Of a DNA stretch of 15,290 nt, positions 1 to 6,687 are shown one piece after another. The position numbers and the translations under genes are program-made. The first letter of the stretch is position 1. Each line of letters opens with the position of its first letter. Source of the DNA: an uncultured Leptotrichia sp. Its GTDB lineage: Bacteria; Fusobacteriota; Fusobacteriia; Fusobacteriales; Leptotrichiaceae. The notes beneath the pieces are model-generated. The model had not been told where the DNA came from and did not search any database. It was given only the letters and a program-made list of their open reading frames with translations. The stretch spans positions 1 to 15,290 of the forward strand of contig CALIJH010000065.1 in assembly GCA_938017765.1 (NCBI GenBank), written 5' to 3'.

Positions 1-23
1 TTTTTTCTCCATTATTTTTTTAT

Positions 24-32
24 ATTATATCA
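24..32 (-). promoter_or_regulatory. Possible extended -10 element facing out of the window
   Basis: On the minus strand the bases read TGATATAAT, an extended -10 (TGnTATAAT). It lies about ten bases before a possible ATG (10-12) that would start a gene running off the left edge. No good -35 and no ribosome binding site are visible, and TATAAT arises easily in DNA this AT-rich, so this is weak. Confidence 0.25.
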
Positions 33-95
33 TTTTTTTGAAATTTACTCTCTTTAACCTCTCCTTTTTTTATTCTAACATACAATCTTCCAATA

Positions 96-239
96 TCTTT
101 CAATTTTGCAGTCATCAAAGAATACATAATCATTATAAAGAATGCAGTATAAAAAATCTATTTTATGTCTTTCAGTTTTGCAGTCATCAGAGAATATATA
201 TAAGAATGCAATATAAAAAATCTGCCTTATATATTCCAA
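96..239. repeat. 72-bp tandem repeat, two copies plus a degenerate third start
   Basis: Copy 1 (96-167) and copy 2 (168-239) both begin TCTTTCA(A/G)TTTTGCAGTCAT and share GAATGCA(G/A)TATAAAAAATCT further on. The second copy lacks about seven bases in the middle and carries extra bases at its end. The phase continues at 240 with TCTTACAAT, which covers the stop codon of the lipoprotein gene. The stretch 1-241 otherwise shows no gene on either strand. The repeat looks like a local duplication in the 3' untranslated region of the lipoprotein gene. Confidence 0.75.
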
Positions 240-241
240 TC

Positions 242-859
242 TTACAATCCTAAAGACAATATTGTAGCAAATTCCGCATTATCATCGGACATAACCCAGC
301 TTCCGCCATTCTTTTCATATTTGACATTTATTGTCTTTTCCATATATTGAACATTTCCCGCATTTAGTTTCTCTGCTACATATTGCATCATTGCACTTGT
401 AACTATTTTTTGTACTTCTTCTTCACTTTTTCCGGAACTGTTTATATTCATATTTGACAATTCCTGTCTGAAATTCTGTACTATCTGCTGTATATTGGGA
501 TATTTCATTGAAACATTTATAATGGCAATATTACCATTTACCTGAGTATTATTGATATTATATGTTATTTTTTTATATCCTTCTGACAACATAATGACAT
601 TTTGAGAAGTCCCCTCGGGAAAAATTTTGGATGTATCTCCTGCCTGTATAGCATTCATCAATGCGTTGAACATCTGGTCAGGAGAATTGGCAATATTATT
701 ATTTTGTAAGCCGTTATTGCTATTTGAATTATTAACCGTACTGTTCTGAGTATTATTTTGAAGAGTATTCTGCTGATTATTATTTTGTCCTCCTCCTTGC
801 CCTCCGCAACTGATTGTTAGTAACATTAATCCTAATAAAATTATTGTTTGTTTTTTCAT
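242..859 (-). CDS. Asn/Gln-rich lipoprotein, function unknown
   Basis: A 205-residue predicted lipoprotein. The N-terminus is a short lysine-headed hydrophobic signal ending in a lipobox (residues 15-18, TISC), so Cys18 should be lipid-modified after signal peptidase II cleavage. Residues 20-60 are a low-complexity linker rich in Asn, Gln and Gly. From about residue 60 a folded domain begins. Its amphipathic helices and strands, ending in a GGSWVMSD segment, recall small NTF2-like lipoprotein domains (DUF4878/DUF5105 type). That resemblance is an impression, not a demonstrated match. The start is supported by AGGAGG at 868-873, eight bases before the ATG. Function is unknown; it is probably anchored in an envelope membrane. 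The adjacent protease gene is on the same strand, but the 154-bp AT-rich gap suggests separate transcription. Confidence 0.85.
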   Translation of the reverse strand: MKKQTIILLGLMLLTISCGGQGGGQNNNQQNTLQNNTQNSTVNNSNSNNGLQNNNIANSPDQMFNALMNAIQAGDTSKIFPEGTSQNVIMLSEGYKKITYNINNTQVNGNIAIINVSMKYPNIQQIVQNFRQELSNMNINSSGKSEEEVQKIVTSAMMQYVAEKLNAGNVQYMEKTINVKYEKNGGSWVMSDDNAEFATILSLGL

Positions 860-1013
860 ATTATTTTCCTCCTGAATTTATCATTTTTTTCTTTATTTAT
901 TTTTTCTTTATATTTTTCAGTTAACAAAATTCCGAAAACTATAGATATTGTATGTTGAAAAATTTATATAATAATTATATATTTATATCTTTATATGATA
1001 TTATCGAATATAT

Positions 1014-1613
1014 TTATTTTTTTGCTGTTTCAGGAATATATTTTTCCTTTACCATTTTATACATTCCTTTTCCTAACATTTTTAAAGTAATAAAAAACAT
1101 TATAGACGGAATAATAATTGAAGCAAGAACTACCATTCCTTTCGTATTTTCAGATATCGAAGGATTTTCCGCCAATGATTTCAGTATCATAGGAAAAAAT
1201 ATCCCTGTTATATTGAAAACCATATGCATTAATATTGATATTTTTACTTTTCCTGTACGATCTTTTATATTTCCGAGCAGAATTCCTAATAAAAAAGTAT
1301 AGATGAACTGTAAAGGATTTCCATGAGCCAGCCCAAAAAGTATAGCCTGTATTAAATTATAATATTTTGTTCTTTTTCTTAAAAAGTTGAATAACAGCTT
1401 TCTGAAAATAAATTCTTCTATAGGAGGTGCGACTAAGATTGCTATTAATATAAGAAATATTTCATTATACTGCATTTTTTGATTGTATTCATTTATCAAT
1501 GATTTAAAAATACCTATTGATGAAATTATTGTCAAAAACATCATTCCGAGAATACAAAAACACATAGTATGGGTACTCAGAATAATCAAATTGTTATTTT
1601 CTTTTTTATTCAT
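1014..1613 (-). CDS. CPBP-family intramembrane metalloprotease
   Basis: A 199-residue polytopic membrane protein of the CPBP (CAAX protease and bacteriocin-processing, Abi) family. All conserved motifs are present: EEFIFR (Glu66, Glu67, Arg71), FGLAH (Phe93, His97) and HMVFN (His130, Asn134), so it should be catalytically competent. Hydrophobic segments lie at roughly 10-35, 51-65, 84-113, 124-146 and 157-178. Known members include eukaryotic Rce1, lactobacillal bacteriocin-immunity proteins and staphylococcal MroQ, which acts in peptide-pheromone maturation; the substrate here cannot be read from sequence. The ATG follows AAAGGAG at a good distance. The putative promoter at 1702-1734 matches those of the divergent secreted-protein gene and of the micro-ORF at 2583, so a peptide or exported-protein substrate from that group is a reasonable hypothesis. 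Confidence 0.9.
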   Translation of the reverse strand: MNKKENNNLIILSTHTMCFCILGMMFLTIISSIGIFKSLINEYNQKMQYNEIFLILIAILVAPPIEEFIFRKLLFNFLRKRTKYYNLIQAILFGLAHGNPLQFIYTFLLGILLGNIKDRTGKVKISILMHMVFNITGIFFPMILKSLAENPSISENTKGMVVLASIIIPSIMFFITLKMLGKGMYKMVKEKYIPETAKK

Positions 1614-1701
1614 TTTTTTCTCCTTTCAAAAACTGATTTTTATTTCTATTTTTTTATAACTCGTAATTTAAAACCACTCCTCATTTCAATCTTACAAGAT
1701 A

Positions 1702-1734
1702 AATATATCATTCAAACATTAAAAGAAAATGAGA
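1702..1734 (-). promoter_or_regulatory. Shared promoter module, copy driving the CPBP protease
   Basis: Read on the minus strand: TCTCATTTT, one base, TTTTAAT, one base, TTT, then TATATT at the -10 position (1702-1707). The same block occurs at 1817-1849 and 2505-2537 on the plus strand with no gap in the alignment. There is no TTGACA-like -35. The predicted leader before the protease ATG is about 80 bases. This is inferred from the three-way match. Confidence 0.55.
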
Positions 1735-1816
1735 GCTTTTTTATTTTGATTTTTTTCATTTTGATATAAAATATTTTCTGAATAATTTTCTTAAATTTTT
1801 TCTAAAAAACAAAAGT

Positions 1817-1849
1817 TCTCATTTTATTTTAATTTTTAAATGGTATTAT
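1817..1849 (+). promoter_or_regulatory. Shared promoter module, copy driving the secreted protein
   Basis: TCTCATTTT, one base, TTTTAAT, one base, TTT, then TATTAT as -10 (1844-1849). The gene start at 1922 would lie about 65 bases after the predicted transcription start. It stands back to back with the minus-strand copy at 1702-1734, so the 307-bp gap 1614-1921 is a divergent control region. Apart from the two modules I see only T-rich DNA there. Confidence 0.55.
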
Positions 1850-1921
1850 AAATATGATAATAAAAATAGTTATCTATTTTCTACAACCTATATATCAATT
1901 CAGAAAGAGAGGTGTATTTTT

Positions 1922-2212
1922 ATGAAAAAGCTGATTATTGGTTTACTGTTGCTTTTCAGTGTCTTTACATTTGCTGAAAAATCAGGAAAATTGCGAATTA
2001 TCAATGAATGTGAAATTGTCTCAAAAGGAAAAACAAAATCAGGTAAATACTATATGACATGTAAAAGCTTGAAAACAAATAAAATTTTTCATTTTATCGA
2101 TTTAGTTGAGCAAAGTTATTATAAATTCGATAAAGGAATAGTTTTTGAAATAGAATTTTACGGTAAAGGCAACAAAAATCTAACTATAGAAACTTTTAAT
2201 TATATACGTTAA
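1922..2212 (+). CDS. Small secreted protein, function unknown
   Basis: A 96-residue exported protein of no family I recognise. Residues 1-18 form a classical signal peptide (MKKL, hydrophobic core, FTFA), with likely cleavage after Ala18. The mature part is about 78 residues, basic and strand-rich, with two cysteines (30 and 47) that could form a disulfide if the protein is exported. A second half ending in an FEIEFYGKGN segment gives a pattern like a small beta-barrel (OB-like), but that is a guess. AGAGAGGTG precedes the ATG. The gene stands alone on the plus strand between minus-strand neighbours and carries the same upstream module as the protease and the micro-ORF. The signal peptide ending (FSVFTFA) closely resembles those of the two SIMPL proteins nearby. 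Confidence 0.8.
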   Translation: MKKLIIGLLLLFSVFTFAEKSGKLRIINECEIVSKGKTKSGKYYMTCKSLKTNKIFHFIDLVEQSYYKFDKGIVFEIEFYGKGNKNLTIETFNYIR

Positions 2213-2312
2213 TAAAAACTTTAATACAGTAAGTAATAGTAATAGAAAAAATATATTTATAAATTTTTCAAAATTTTATAATTTGAAATAGAAAATAAAT
2301 ATTGGAAAAAAG

Positions 2313-2350
2313 TATCTTTCTGAACTTTCAGATAATTTTTGCTTTTTTCT
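2313..2350 (+). terminator. Possible weak terminator of the secreted-protein gene
   Basis: A short inverted repeat, TCTGA with loop ACTT and TCAGA (2319-2332), is flanked by an A-run upstream and ATTTTTGCTTTTTT downstream. The core stem is only five G/C-poor pairs, so termination would be inefficient. It lies about 100 bases after the stop codon at 2212. Confidence 0.35.
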
Positions 2351-2504
2351 TAGTAAATGATTGTTTCAATTTAGCATAATTTTGAGAAGTAAATAAATAT
2401 ATTTTTTTGTAAATTATTATATTCCTATTTTTGGGATTATTAAATATATAATATATATCAAAATAATAATTTAGATAAAAAATTTATATCAAAAAATTAG
2501 AAAC

Positions 2505-2537
2505 TCTCATTTTTTTTTAATGTTTATGGGGTATAAT
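2505..2537 (+). promoter_or_regulatory. Shared promoter module, copy driving the 22-codon ORF
   Basis: TCTCATTTT, one base, TTTTAAT, one base, TTT, then consensus TATAAT (2532-2537). The predicted transcription start near 2544 leaves a leader of about 40 bases before the ATG at 2583. Of the three copies this has the best -10. There is again no recognisable -35, which suggests either activator dependence or a non-housekeeping sigma factor. Confidence 0.6.
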
Positions 2538-2582
2538 TAATGTAAACTAACAACCTAATATATTTTACAAAGGAGGGATTAT

Positions 2583-2651
2583 ATGGAAAAATTGATACAA
2601 GGGAGATTTTCAGGTTTCGGGTTTTCCGGGAAACTTTATGGTCCCAGTTAA
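2583..2651 (+). CDS. 22-residue Gly/Phe-rich peptide (micro-ORF)
   Basis: A 22-codon open reading frame beginning MEKLIQGR and ending KLYGPS. Its middle is built from Gly, Phe and Ser, with Gly at 7, 11, 13, 16 and 20 and Phe at 9, 12 and 14. It is preceded by AAAGGAGG six bases before the ATG, one of the best ribosome binding sites in the window, and by a promoter. A strong terminator follows 22 bases after its TAA. Nothing follows it on the same strand, so it is not a leader peptide for a downstream gene in this window. There is no signal peptide and no Cys, so it is not an obvious lanthipeptide or sactipeptide precursor. It could be a free signalling peptide, a small toxin or membrane-active peptide, or the coding part of a dual-function small RNA. 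The 643-bp stretch 2213-2855 holds no other gene. Confidence 0.55.
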   Translation: MEKLIQGRFSGFGFSGKLYGPS

Positions 2652-2673
2652 TAAGTTTCTCTCTAATCTTTTT

Positions 2674-2720
2674 AAATAAGGCTATCTCAAAATCAAAATT
2701 TTAAGATAGCCTTATTTATT
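2674..2720 (+). terminator. Strong intrinsic terminator after the micro-ORF
   Basis: A 20-bp stem (2674-2693 with 2698-2717) carries a single mismatch and a CAAA loop. The stem base is AAATAAGG/CCTTATTT and the tail is ATTTT. The A-rich 5' arm also makes it usable from the minus strand. It closes a transcript of about 175 nucleotides starting near 2544. Confidence 0.85.
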
Positions 2721-2789
2721 TTCCATATAAAAAATAATATAATAATTTCATAATTTTAGTCTTTCAGAAAATTATTCATTTTACATATA

Positions 2790-2847
2790 AAAAACATAAC
2801 TCTAAAATCATTTAATTTTTATTATTGATTTTTTAGAATTATGTTTT
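2790..2847 (-). terminator. Terminator of the SIMPL gene pair
   Basis: About nine bases after the stop of the 2856-3905 gene, a long imperfect hairpin (AAAACATAA-TCTAAAA arms, 2790-2810 with 2826-2847, AT-rich loop) ends in a T-run on the minus strand. With the plus-strand terminator at 2674-2720 it insulates the micro-ORF from the SIMPL transcript. Confidence 0.7.
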
Positions 2848-2855
2848 ATAGATTA

Positions 2856-3905
2856 TCAATTCATTTCAAATTCTATATATACTGTCTTTGAGAAAGAAGA
2901 TTTCTGCGGATTGATAATTATTGCATTCTGTTGTGATTTTTCTATAAGTTTCGCGTCAGTTTCCTTTAACAAATCAAGATTTGAATTTCCGTTATAATTT
3001 GCATTATAGTAAGAATAAAAAGCTCTTATTACACCGTTGGAATTATCAGTTATTGTTACAGGTTTTTTTAGTTTCAAATCTGTTTTATTTAATATATTTT
3101 GAGCTTTTTTCAAGGCTTCCTTGTAAGCTTCTTCATAAAGCTGATCTTCTATTTTCTGTTTGTTGTCAATATCATATTCTATAACGCCTGTAGAATTTAT
3201 TTCAAGAGAATGGGCAAGATTAATTATATTTCCGAGTTTCTGCATATCCCTTGTTTTTACTTCGATAGAATGAACGACGGTAAACAGCTCCTTTTTTAAA
3301 GTTTTATTAGTTTCAAGATTTATTTCTTCGTTATCATATCCGGCTATTTTGACAGTTTCAGTGCTAAAACCGTTTGCTGTAAGTTTTTTTTGAATATCAT
3401 TAAAATCATTCATTGCTTTCTGATAAGATACTTTATTATCAGAATCTCTCGCTACTACAGTAAAAGAATAATTTCCATTTTTTATTCTTTTCACATCATA
3501 GATATTTTTCTGAATTAAAACAGACATAAAATTTTTCAGTAAATTAAGGTTAAAAGGAGCGACTTCTACTGTCAGTACAGTTTTAAACTCTTTTTTTCCC
3601 TTATTTACCGTTGTGCTTTCCCAATTATAATTCTTATAAGTATTATAATCTATTGATTGTATTTTTTCATATTTCGTATTTGTTTTACTTAATAAATTTT
3701 TATATTTTGCCAATATGTCGGCATTTTTCTTGCTTGCTTTTTCAAGATTTTCATCTTGAGTAGTAATCTGCAAATATATTTTTGCAGAATTTGGAGCAAT
3801 TTCTTTTGTTGCAGTTCCCCTGACTTGTATTCTCTTTTCTGATGCGTTATCTGAAAAAGAAAAAACTGAACAGAGCATAAATAGTAAAGTTATAATTTTT
3901 TTCAT
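2856..3905 (-). CDS. Exported SIMPL-domain (DUF541) protein, downstream paralogue
   Basis: A 349-residue predicted exported protein. After the signal peptide (MKKIIT..., ending FSFS near residue 18), a SIMPL/DUF541 start is visible: RIQVRGTATKEIAPNSAKI. The end of the protein carries the family's YEEAYKEALKKAQ helix. Known relatives are E. coli YggE (about 246 residues, linked to oxidative stress), Brucella BP26 and Hsp20-like SIMPL proteins; no reaction is established. The chain is about 100 residues longer than YggE. Its middle (YSFTVVARDSD onward, then FTVVHSIEVKTRDM) seems to repeat the first strand-helix unit, which suggests an internal duplication. I chose the ATG at 3905 because AAGAGG lies nine bases before it; the TTG at 3912-3914 abuts that site. 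It begins 23 bases after its paralogue, so the two are co-transcribed. Confidence 0.85.
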   Translation of the reverse strand: MKKIITLLFMLCSVFSFSDNASEKRIQVRGTATKEIAPNSAKIYLQITTQDENLEKASKKNADILAKYKNLLSKTNTKYEKIQSIDYNTYKNYNWESTTVNKGKKEFKTVLTVEVAPFNLNLLKNFMSVLIQKNIYDVKRIKNGNYSFTVVARDSDNKVSYQKAMNDFNDIQKKLTANGFSTETVKIAGYDNEEINLETNKTLKKELFTVVHSIEVKTRDMQKLGNIINLAHSLEINSTGVIEYDIDNKQKIEDQLYEEAYKEALKKAQNILNKTDLKLKKPVTITDNSNGVIRAFYSYYNANYNGNSNLDLLKETDAKLIEKSQQNAIIINPQKSSFSKTVYIEFEMN

Positions 3906-3928
3906 TGATTTCAACCTCTTTCATAAAA

Positions 3929-5059
3929 TTATTTTATTTCATATAAAACCGATATATTCTGGGAAAGTTTAATAGGTTTCGGGATATAGTCTATTCTTCT
4001 GTCTCTACCTTTTTTGGCTATTGCCATCCCTGACTGAGAACCGGACTTCATAGCGACAGGTTCTGCTGCGTATTCAGTTGCTACTCCCCATTCACTGTCA
4101 ATACGGTCTATCATCTTTTGTTGAAATGCTATATCTTCGCTCACTACAAGAGGCGAACTCAACGTCATATTACTTGATTTTAAAATACTCACAGCTTTGG
4201 ATTTTGCTTGATTGAAAGCTTCATTATACATCTCCGAAGCAATTTTATCCTTATCTGAAATATCAAAATATATCGAACCGCTTATATTTATTGAATTGTC
4301 ATCAGCAAGGGAAATAATATCATTTAAATTTTTCAGATTTTTTGTAGTAACTGTGAAACTTTCAGTAACTATAAACACATCTTTTGGATTTCCATTCTGT
4401 ACACTTTGATTTTCAATCACTTTATAATCATCGAAAATAATATTATTTTCAGAAATTCCCGATGAATTCAGTTTTGATTTTATGGAACTGAATTTATTTA
4501 ATGTTTTATTTAGAGCGTTATTTAATGATACATCACTGTCATTCAGAACAAAATAGTATGAATTATTTTCAGTTTCGGATTTTTTTAAATTTTTCAGACT
4601 ATCGTTTCCTGCAAAATCTATCAATTTGGAAAGTTTTTCAAAATCAGTATTTTTAATAGTAACTTTCATTTGTACCGTGTATGATGCAGGTTTTTTCTTT
4701 GTTTCGGATTTATCAATTTTCTTTTTACCTTTAAAGTCCTCGTAAACAAGCTGTTCATCTTCTATGTAACTATTTTCATAATCTTTCTGTTTATTACTGT
4801 AAAATGAAATTGTTTCAAAATTTGTCAGCTCGATTTTTTTAGATTTCAGTCCCGACTTAAATTTTTCTATTTTCTCTTTCAGTTCTTTTGTAGCATTGTT
4901 TAAATTCTGATTTTTCACTTGAATTTGAAAAGAAATCTTTGCGGTGTCGGGAGCCACTTCCCTTTCAGAATTGCCTGTAACACTTATTTTTCTTATAACA
5001 TTTTCTGAAAATGAAAATGCTGATAAAATAAGAAACAGCCCTGTTAAAAATTTTTTCAT
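3929..5059 (-). CDS. Exported SIMPL-domain (DUF541) protein, upstream paralogue
   Basis: A 376-residue exported protein and the first gene of the SIMPL pair. The signal peptide (MKKFLTG..., ending FSFS) is followed by the family opening KISVTGNSEREVAPDTAKI. Near the end comes the MYNEAFNQAKSKAVSIL helix, which lines up with the matching helix of the downstream gene. Two regions are its own: a charged insert (KKKIDKSETKKK, near residue 120) and a C-terminal tail rich in Ala, Met and Lys. It is longer than a typical single SIMPL protein and has the same apparent internal repeat as its neighbour. The start is the ATG at 5059, preceded by GGAGGAAG; an earlier in-frame ATG at 5074 overlaps that ribosome binding site itself and is unlikely to be used. 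Probable location is periplasm or outer surface; the function is not established. Confidence 0.85.
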   Translation of the reverse strand: MKKFLTGLFLILSAFSFSENVIRKISVTGNSEREVAPDTAKISFQIQVKNQNLNNATKELKEKIEKFKSGLKSKKIELTNFETISFYSNKQKDYENSYIEDEQLVYEDFKGKKKIDKSETKKKPASYTVQMKVTIKNTDFEKLSKLIDFAGNDSLKNLKKSETENNSYYFVLNDSDVSLNNALNKTLNKFSSIKSKLNSSGISENNIIFDDYKVIENQSVQNGNPKDVFIVTESFTVTTKNLKNLNDIISLADDNSINISGSIYFDISDKDKIASEMYNEAFNQAKSKAVSILKSSNMTLSSPLVVSEDIAFQQKMIDRIDSEWGVATEYAAEPVAMKSGSQSGMAIAKKGRDRRIDYIPKPIKLSQNISVLYEIK

Positions 5060-5173
5060 ATTTACTTCCTCCATATATTTTTATTTTATAACAATATATT
5101 ATCAGATAAATATTAAAGTAAACTGAAAAATTTTAATTTTTTATCAGTAGCTGTTTTTTTAGTTTTATTTTTT

Positions 5174-5251
5174 CGTTTCTTGAGTTTGTTTCTCAAATCT
5201 GTTTGTCAAATTTATTTCTCAAGTCCATTTTTTAAATCTTTTTGTCAAACT
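5174..5251. repeat. 13-bp tandem repeat, six units
   Basis: Six contiguous 13-bp units with the core (T/C)(G/A)TTT(C/G)TCAAATC begin at 5174, 5187, 5200, 5213, 5226 and 5239. Identity to the core falls in the first and fifth units. The array sits in the gap between the end of yhfW (5289) and the start of the SIMPL pair (5059). On the minus strand two units read TTTGACAAA, which contains a TTGACA-like hexamer. It could be a multi-site regulator target or only a slippage array. Confidence 0.7.
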
Positions 5252-5288
5252 TATAAAATTTCTTCTAATTTTCTATTTTTTTATTTTT

Positions 5289-6506
5289 CTATTTTTCTAA
5301 ATTTTGCAAAAAACTTTTCCCATTTTCAGGCATTTCGGTCTTAAAATAATCTGCAACTGTTGCCCCTATATCGGACATTGTTTCCCGATGACCAATATTG
5401 ACTGACTCCAAACCTTTTTTATAAATCAGTATCGGTACATTTTCCCTCGTATGTTGAGAATGTCCTATTGTCGGGTCATTTCCATGGTCTGCGGTAATTA
5501 TGAGAATATCTTTTTCATTCAGTTTTTCCATTATTTTGCCTATATATTTATCGCTCAATTTGAGTATCTGTGCATATCTTTCAGCATTTTCGGCATGTCC
5601 TGCAAGGTCTGTTTCCTGAATATTTACAGCGATAAAACCTTTTTCAATTTTATCAAGTTCCGAAAGGGTAATATCAAATATTTTTGAAGTATCCACAAGG
5701 TTCAGGAAACTTTTTCCCTTTTCATTAAGAACTATATCAGCCACTTTTCCTATGAGTACTACAGGAATGTTTTCTTTTCCAAGTATTGTCGGAACTTGAG
5801 TTTCAGGATTTATCCCGTATCCCAGATGTCTTACCATATAGCCTTTTTCATAGACTTTTGATTTGGGGGCATTTATACCGACATACTTTTCTTCTCTTTC
5901 TTCTTTTGCAGCCTTTATGCTTTCTATAGTTGCTTCAGTTCCACCAAATACTATCACTCTTTCCACTTCAACTATTTTTCTGACAACTTCCCCAATTTTC
6001 AGTTCATCTTCAAAAGAAATTTTCTGAAAAGTAGTAGTTACATTGTATACCTGTCCCAAATCCGTTTCCAGATTATCTCCCACTGCAACACAGTCATTTA
6101 CCCATAAATATTGAATTTTATCTCCAATTTTTTCTACTTTATATCCTTCTTTTATTAGAGCATCATAAACTTTATCAATATAATGACTAAAAGGAGCTAT
6201 CAGAGGCTTTACAGGACGGGTTCCCATTATTTCCTGATGTCCCAAAAACGTATCTCCTCCATGATGCATAAGCTTTGATTTTCCGAATACAGCTTTAGGA
6301 TTTATTTTCATTTTCCCATAATCTTCTCCTAAAGCATTCATTAATCCTAATTTTTTCAAATTTTCAAGTTTTAATTCAGGAATTTTATCTATTATGTGTT
6401 TACACGTATTGGCTCCGAAATCTCTCGGTCTGACTTCCAAAACATCATCCATATAGCCTACTCCGTAACTATCCAGTACAATAACTATAAATCTTCCCTG
6501 TTCCAT
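5289..6506 (-). CDS. yhfW: YhfW, phosphopentomutase-like alkaline-phosphatase-superfamily enzyme
   Basis: A 405-residue cytoplasmic enzyme related to phosphopentomutase DeoB (alkaline phosphatase superfamily, two metal ions). The frame is visible throughout: Asp12 in VLDSYGVG, the probable phospho-acceptor Thr86 in GGDTFLGHQE, Asp300 and His304 in ETDLAGH, Asp340-His341 in TADHGNDPT, and His352 in QHTRE. These correspond to the metal and nucleophile positions of DeoB. DeoB proper has a DTTTGHWE-type nucleophile loop, so the changed residues around Thr86 suggest another phosphorylated substrate. Length is normal for the family. The ATG follows AGAGGT. It is the last gene of the yhf operon here, after an unusually long 181-bp gap from yhfX. 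Mutase or phosphohydrolase activity is inferred; the exact substrate is not known to me. Confidence 0.85.
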   Translation of the reverse strand: MEQGRFIVIVLDSYGVGYMDDVLEVRPRDFGANTCKHIIDKIPELKLENLKKLGLMNALGEDYGKMKINPKAVFGKSKLMHHGGDTFLGHQEIMGTRPVKPLIAPFSHYIDKVYDALIKEGYKVEKIGDKIQYLWVNDCVAVGDNLETDLGQVYNVTTTFQKISFEDELKIGEVVRKIVEVERVIVFGGTEATIESIKAAKEEREEKYVGINAPKSKVYEKGYMVRHLGYGINPETQVPTILGKENIPVVLIGKVADIVLNEKGKSFLNLVDTSKIFDITLSELDKIEKGFIAVNIQETDLAGHAENAERYAQILKLSDKYIGKIMEKLNEKDILIITADHGNDPTIGHSQHTRENVPILIYKKGLESVNIGHRETMSDIGATVADYFKTEMPENGKSFLQNLEK

Positions 6507-6687
6507 TTTATTACCTCTATTTCTTTCTCTTTTTAAATTTCACTCTTAATTCTATTTTATACTTTCGTTTTGAGCTTTTTTCTAACTTCCTTGTAATGCG
6601 CTATTTTAGATTATTTTATATACCTGTCATTTCTGCCGCTTTCATACCGACTTTTACTTTTAAATATTTTATTAGTATAATATTATT

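Noticed and set aside
1..12. Minus-strand ATG at 10-12 as the start of a gene leaving the window
   Set aside because: Only four codons are visible and there is no ribosome binding site, so it cannot be supported.
38..253. Plus-strand 71-residue ORF with a repeated FQFCSHQRI segment
   Set aside because: It is the translation of the 72-bp DNA repeat, antisense to the lipoprotein gene end. It has no ribosome binding site and no recognisable protein character.
2583..2720. Leader-peptide attenuator for a downstream operon
   Set aside because: No plus-strand gene follows; the next genes are convergent on the minus strand.
5174..5251. CRISPR array
   Set aside because: The 13-bp units are contiguous with no spacers, and no cas gene is near.
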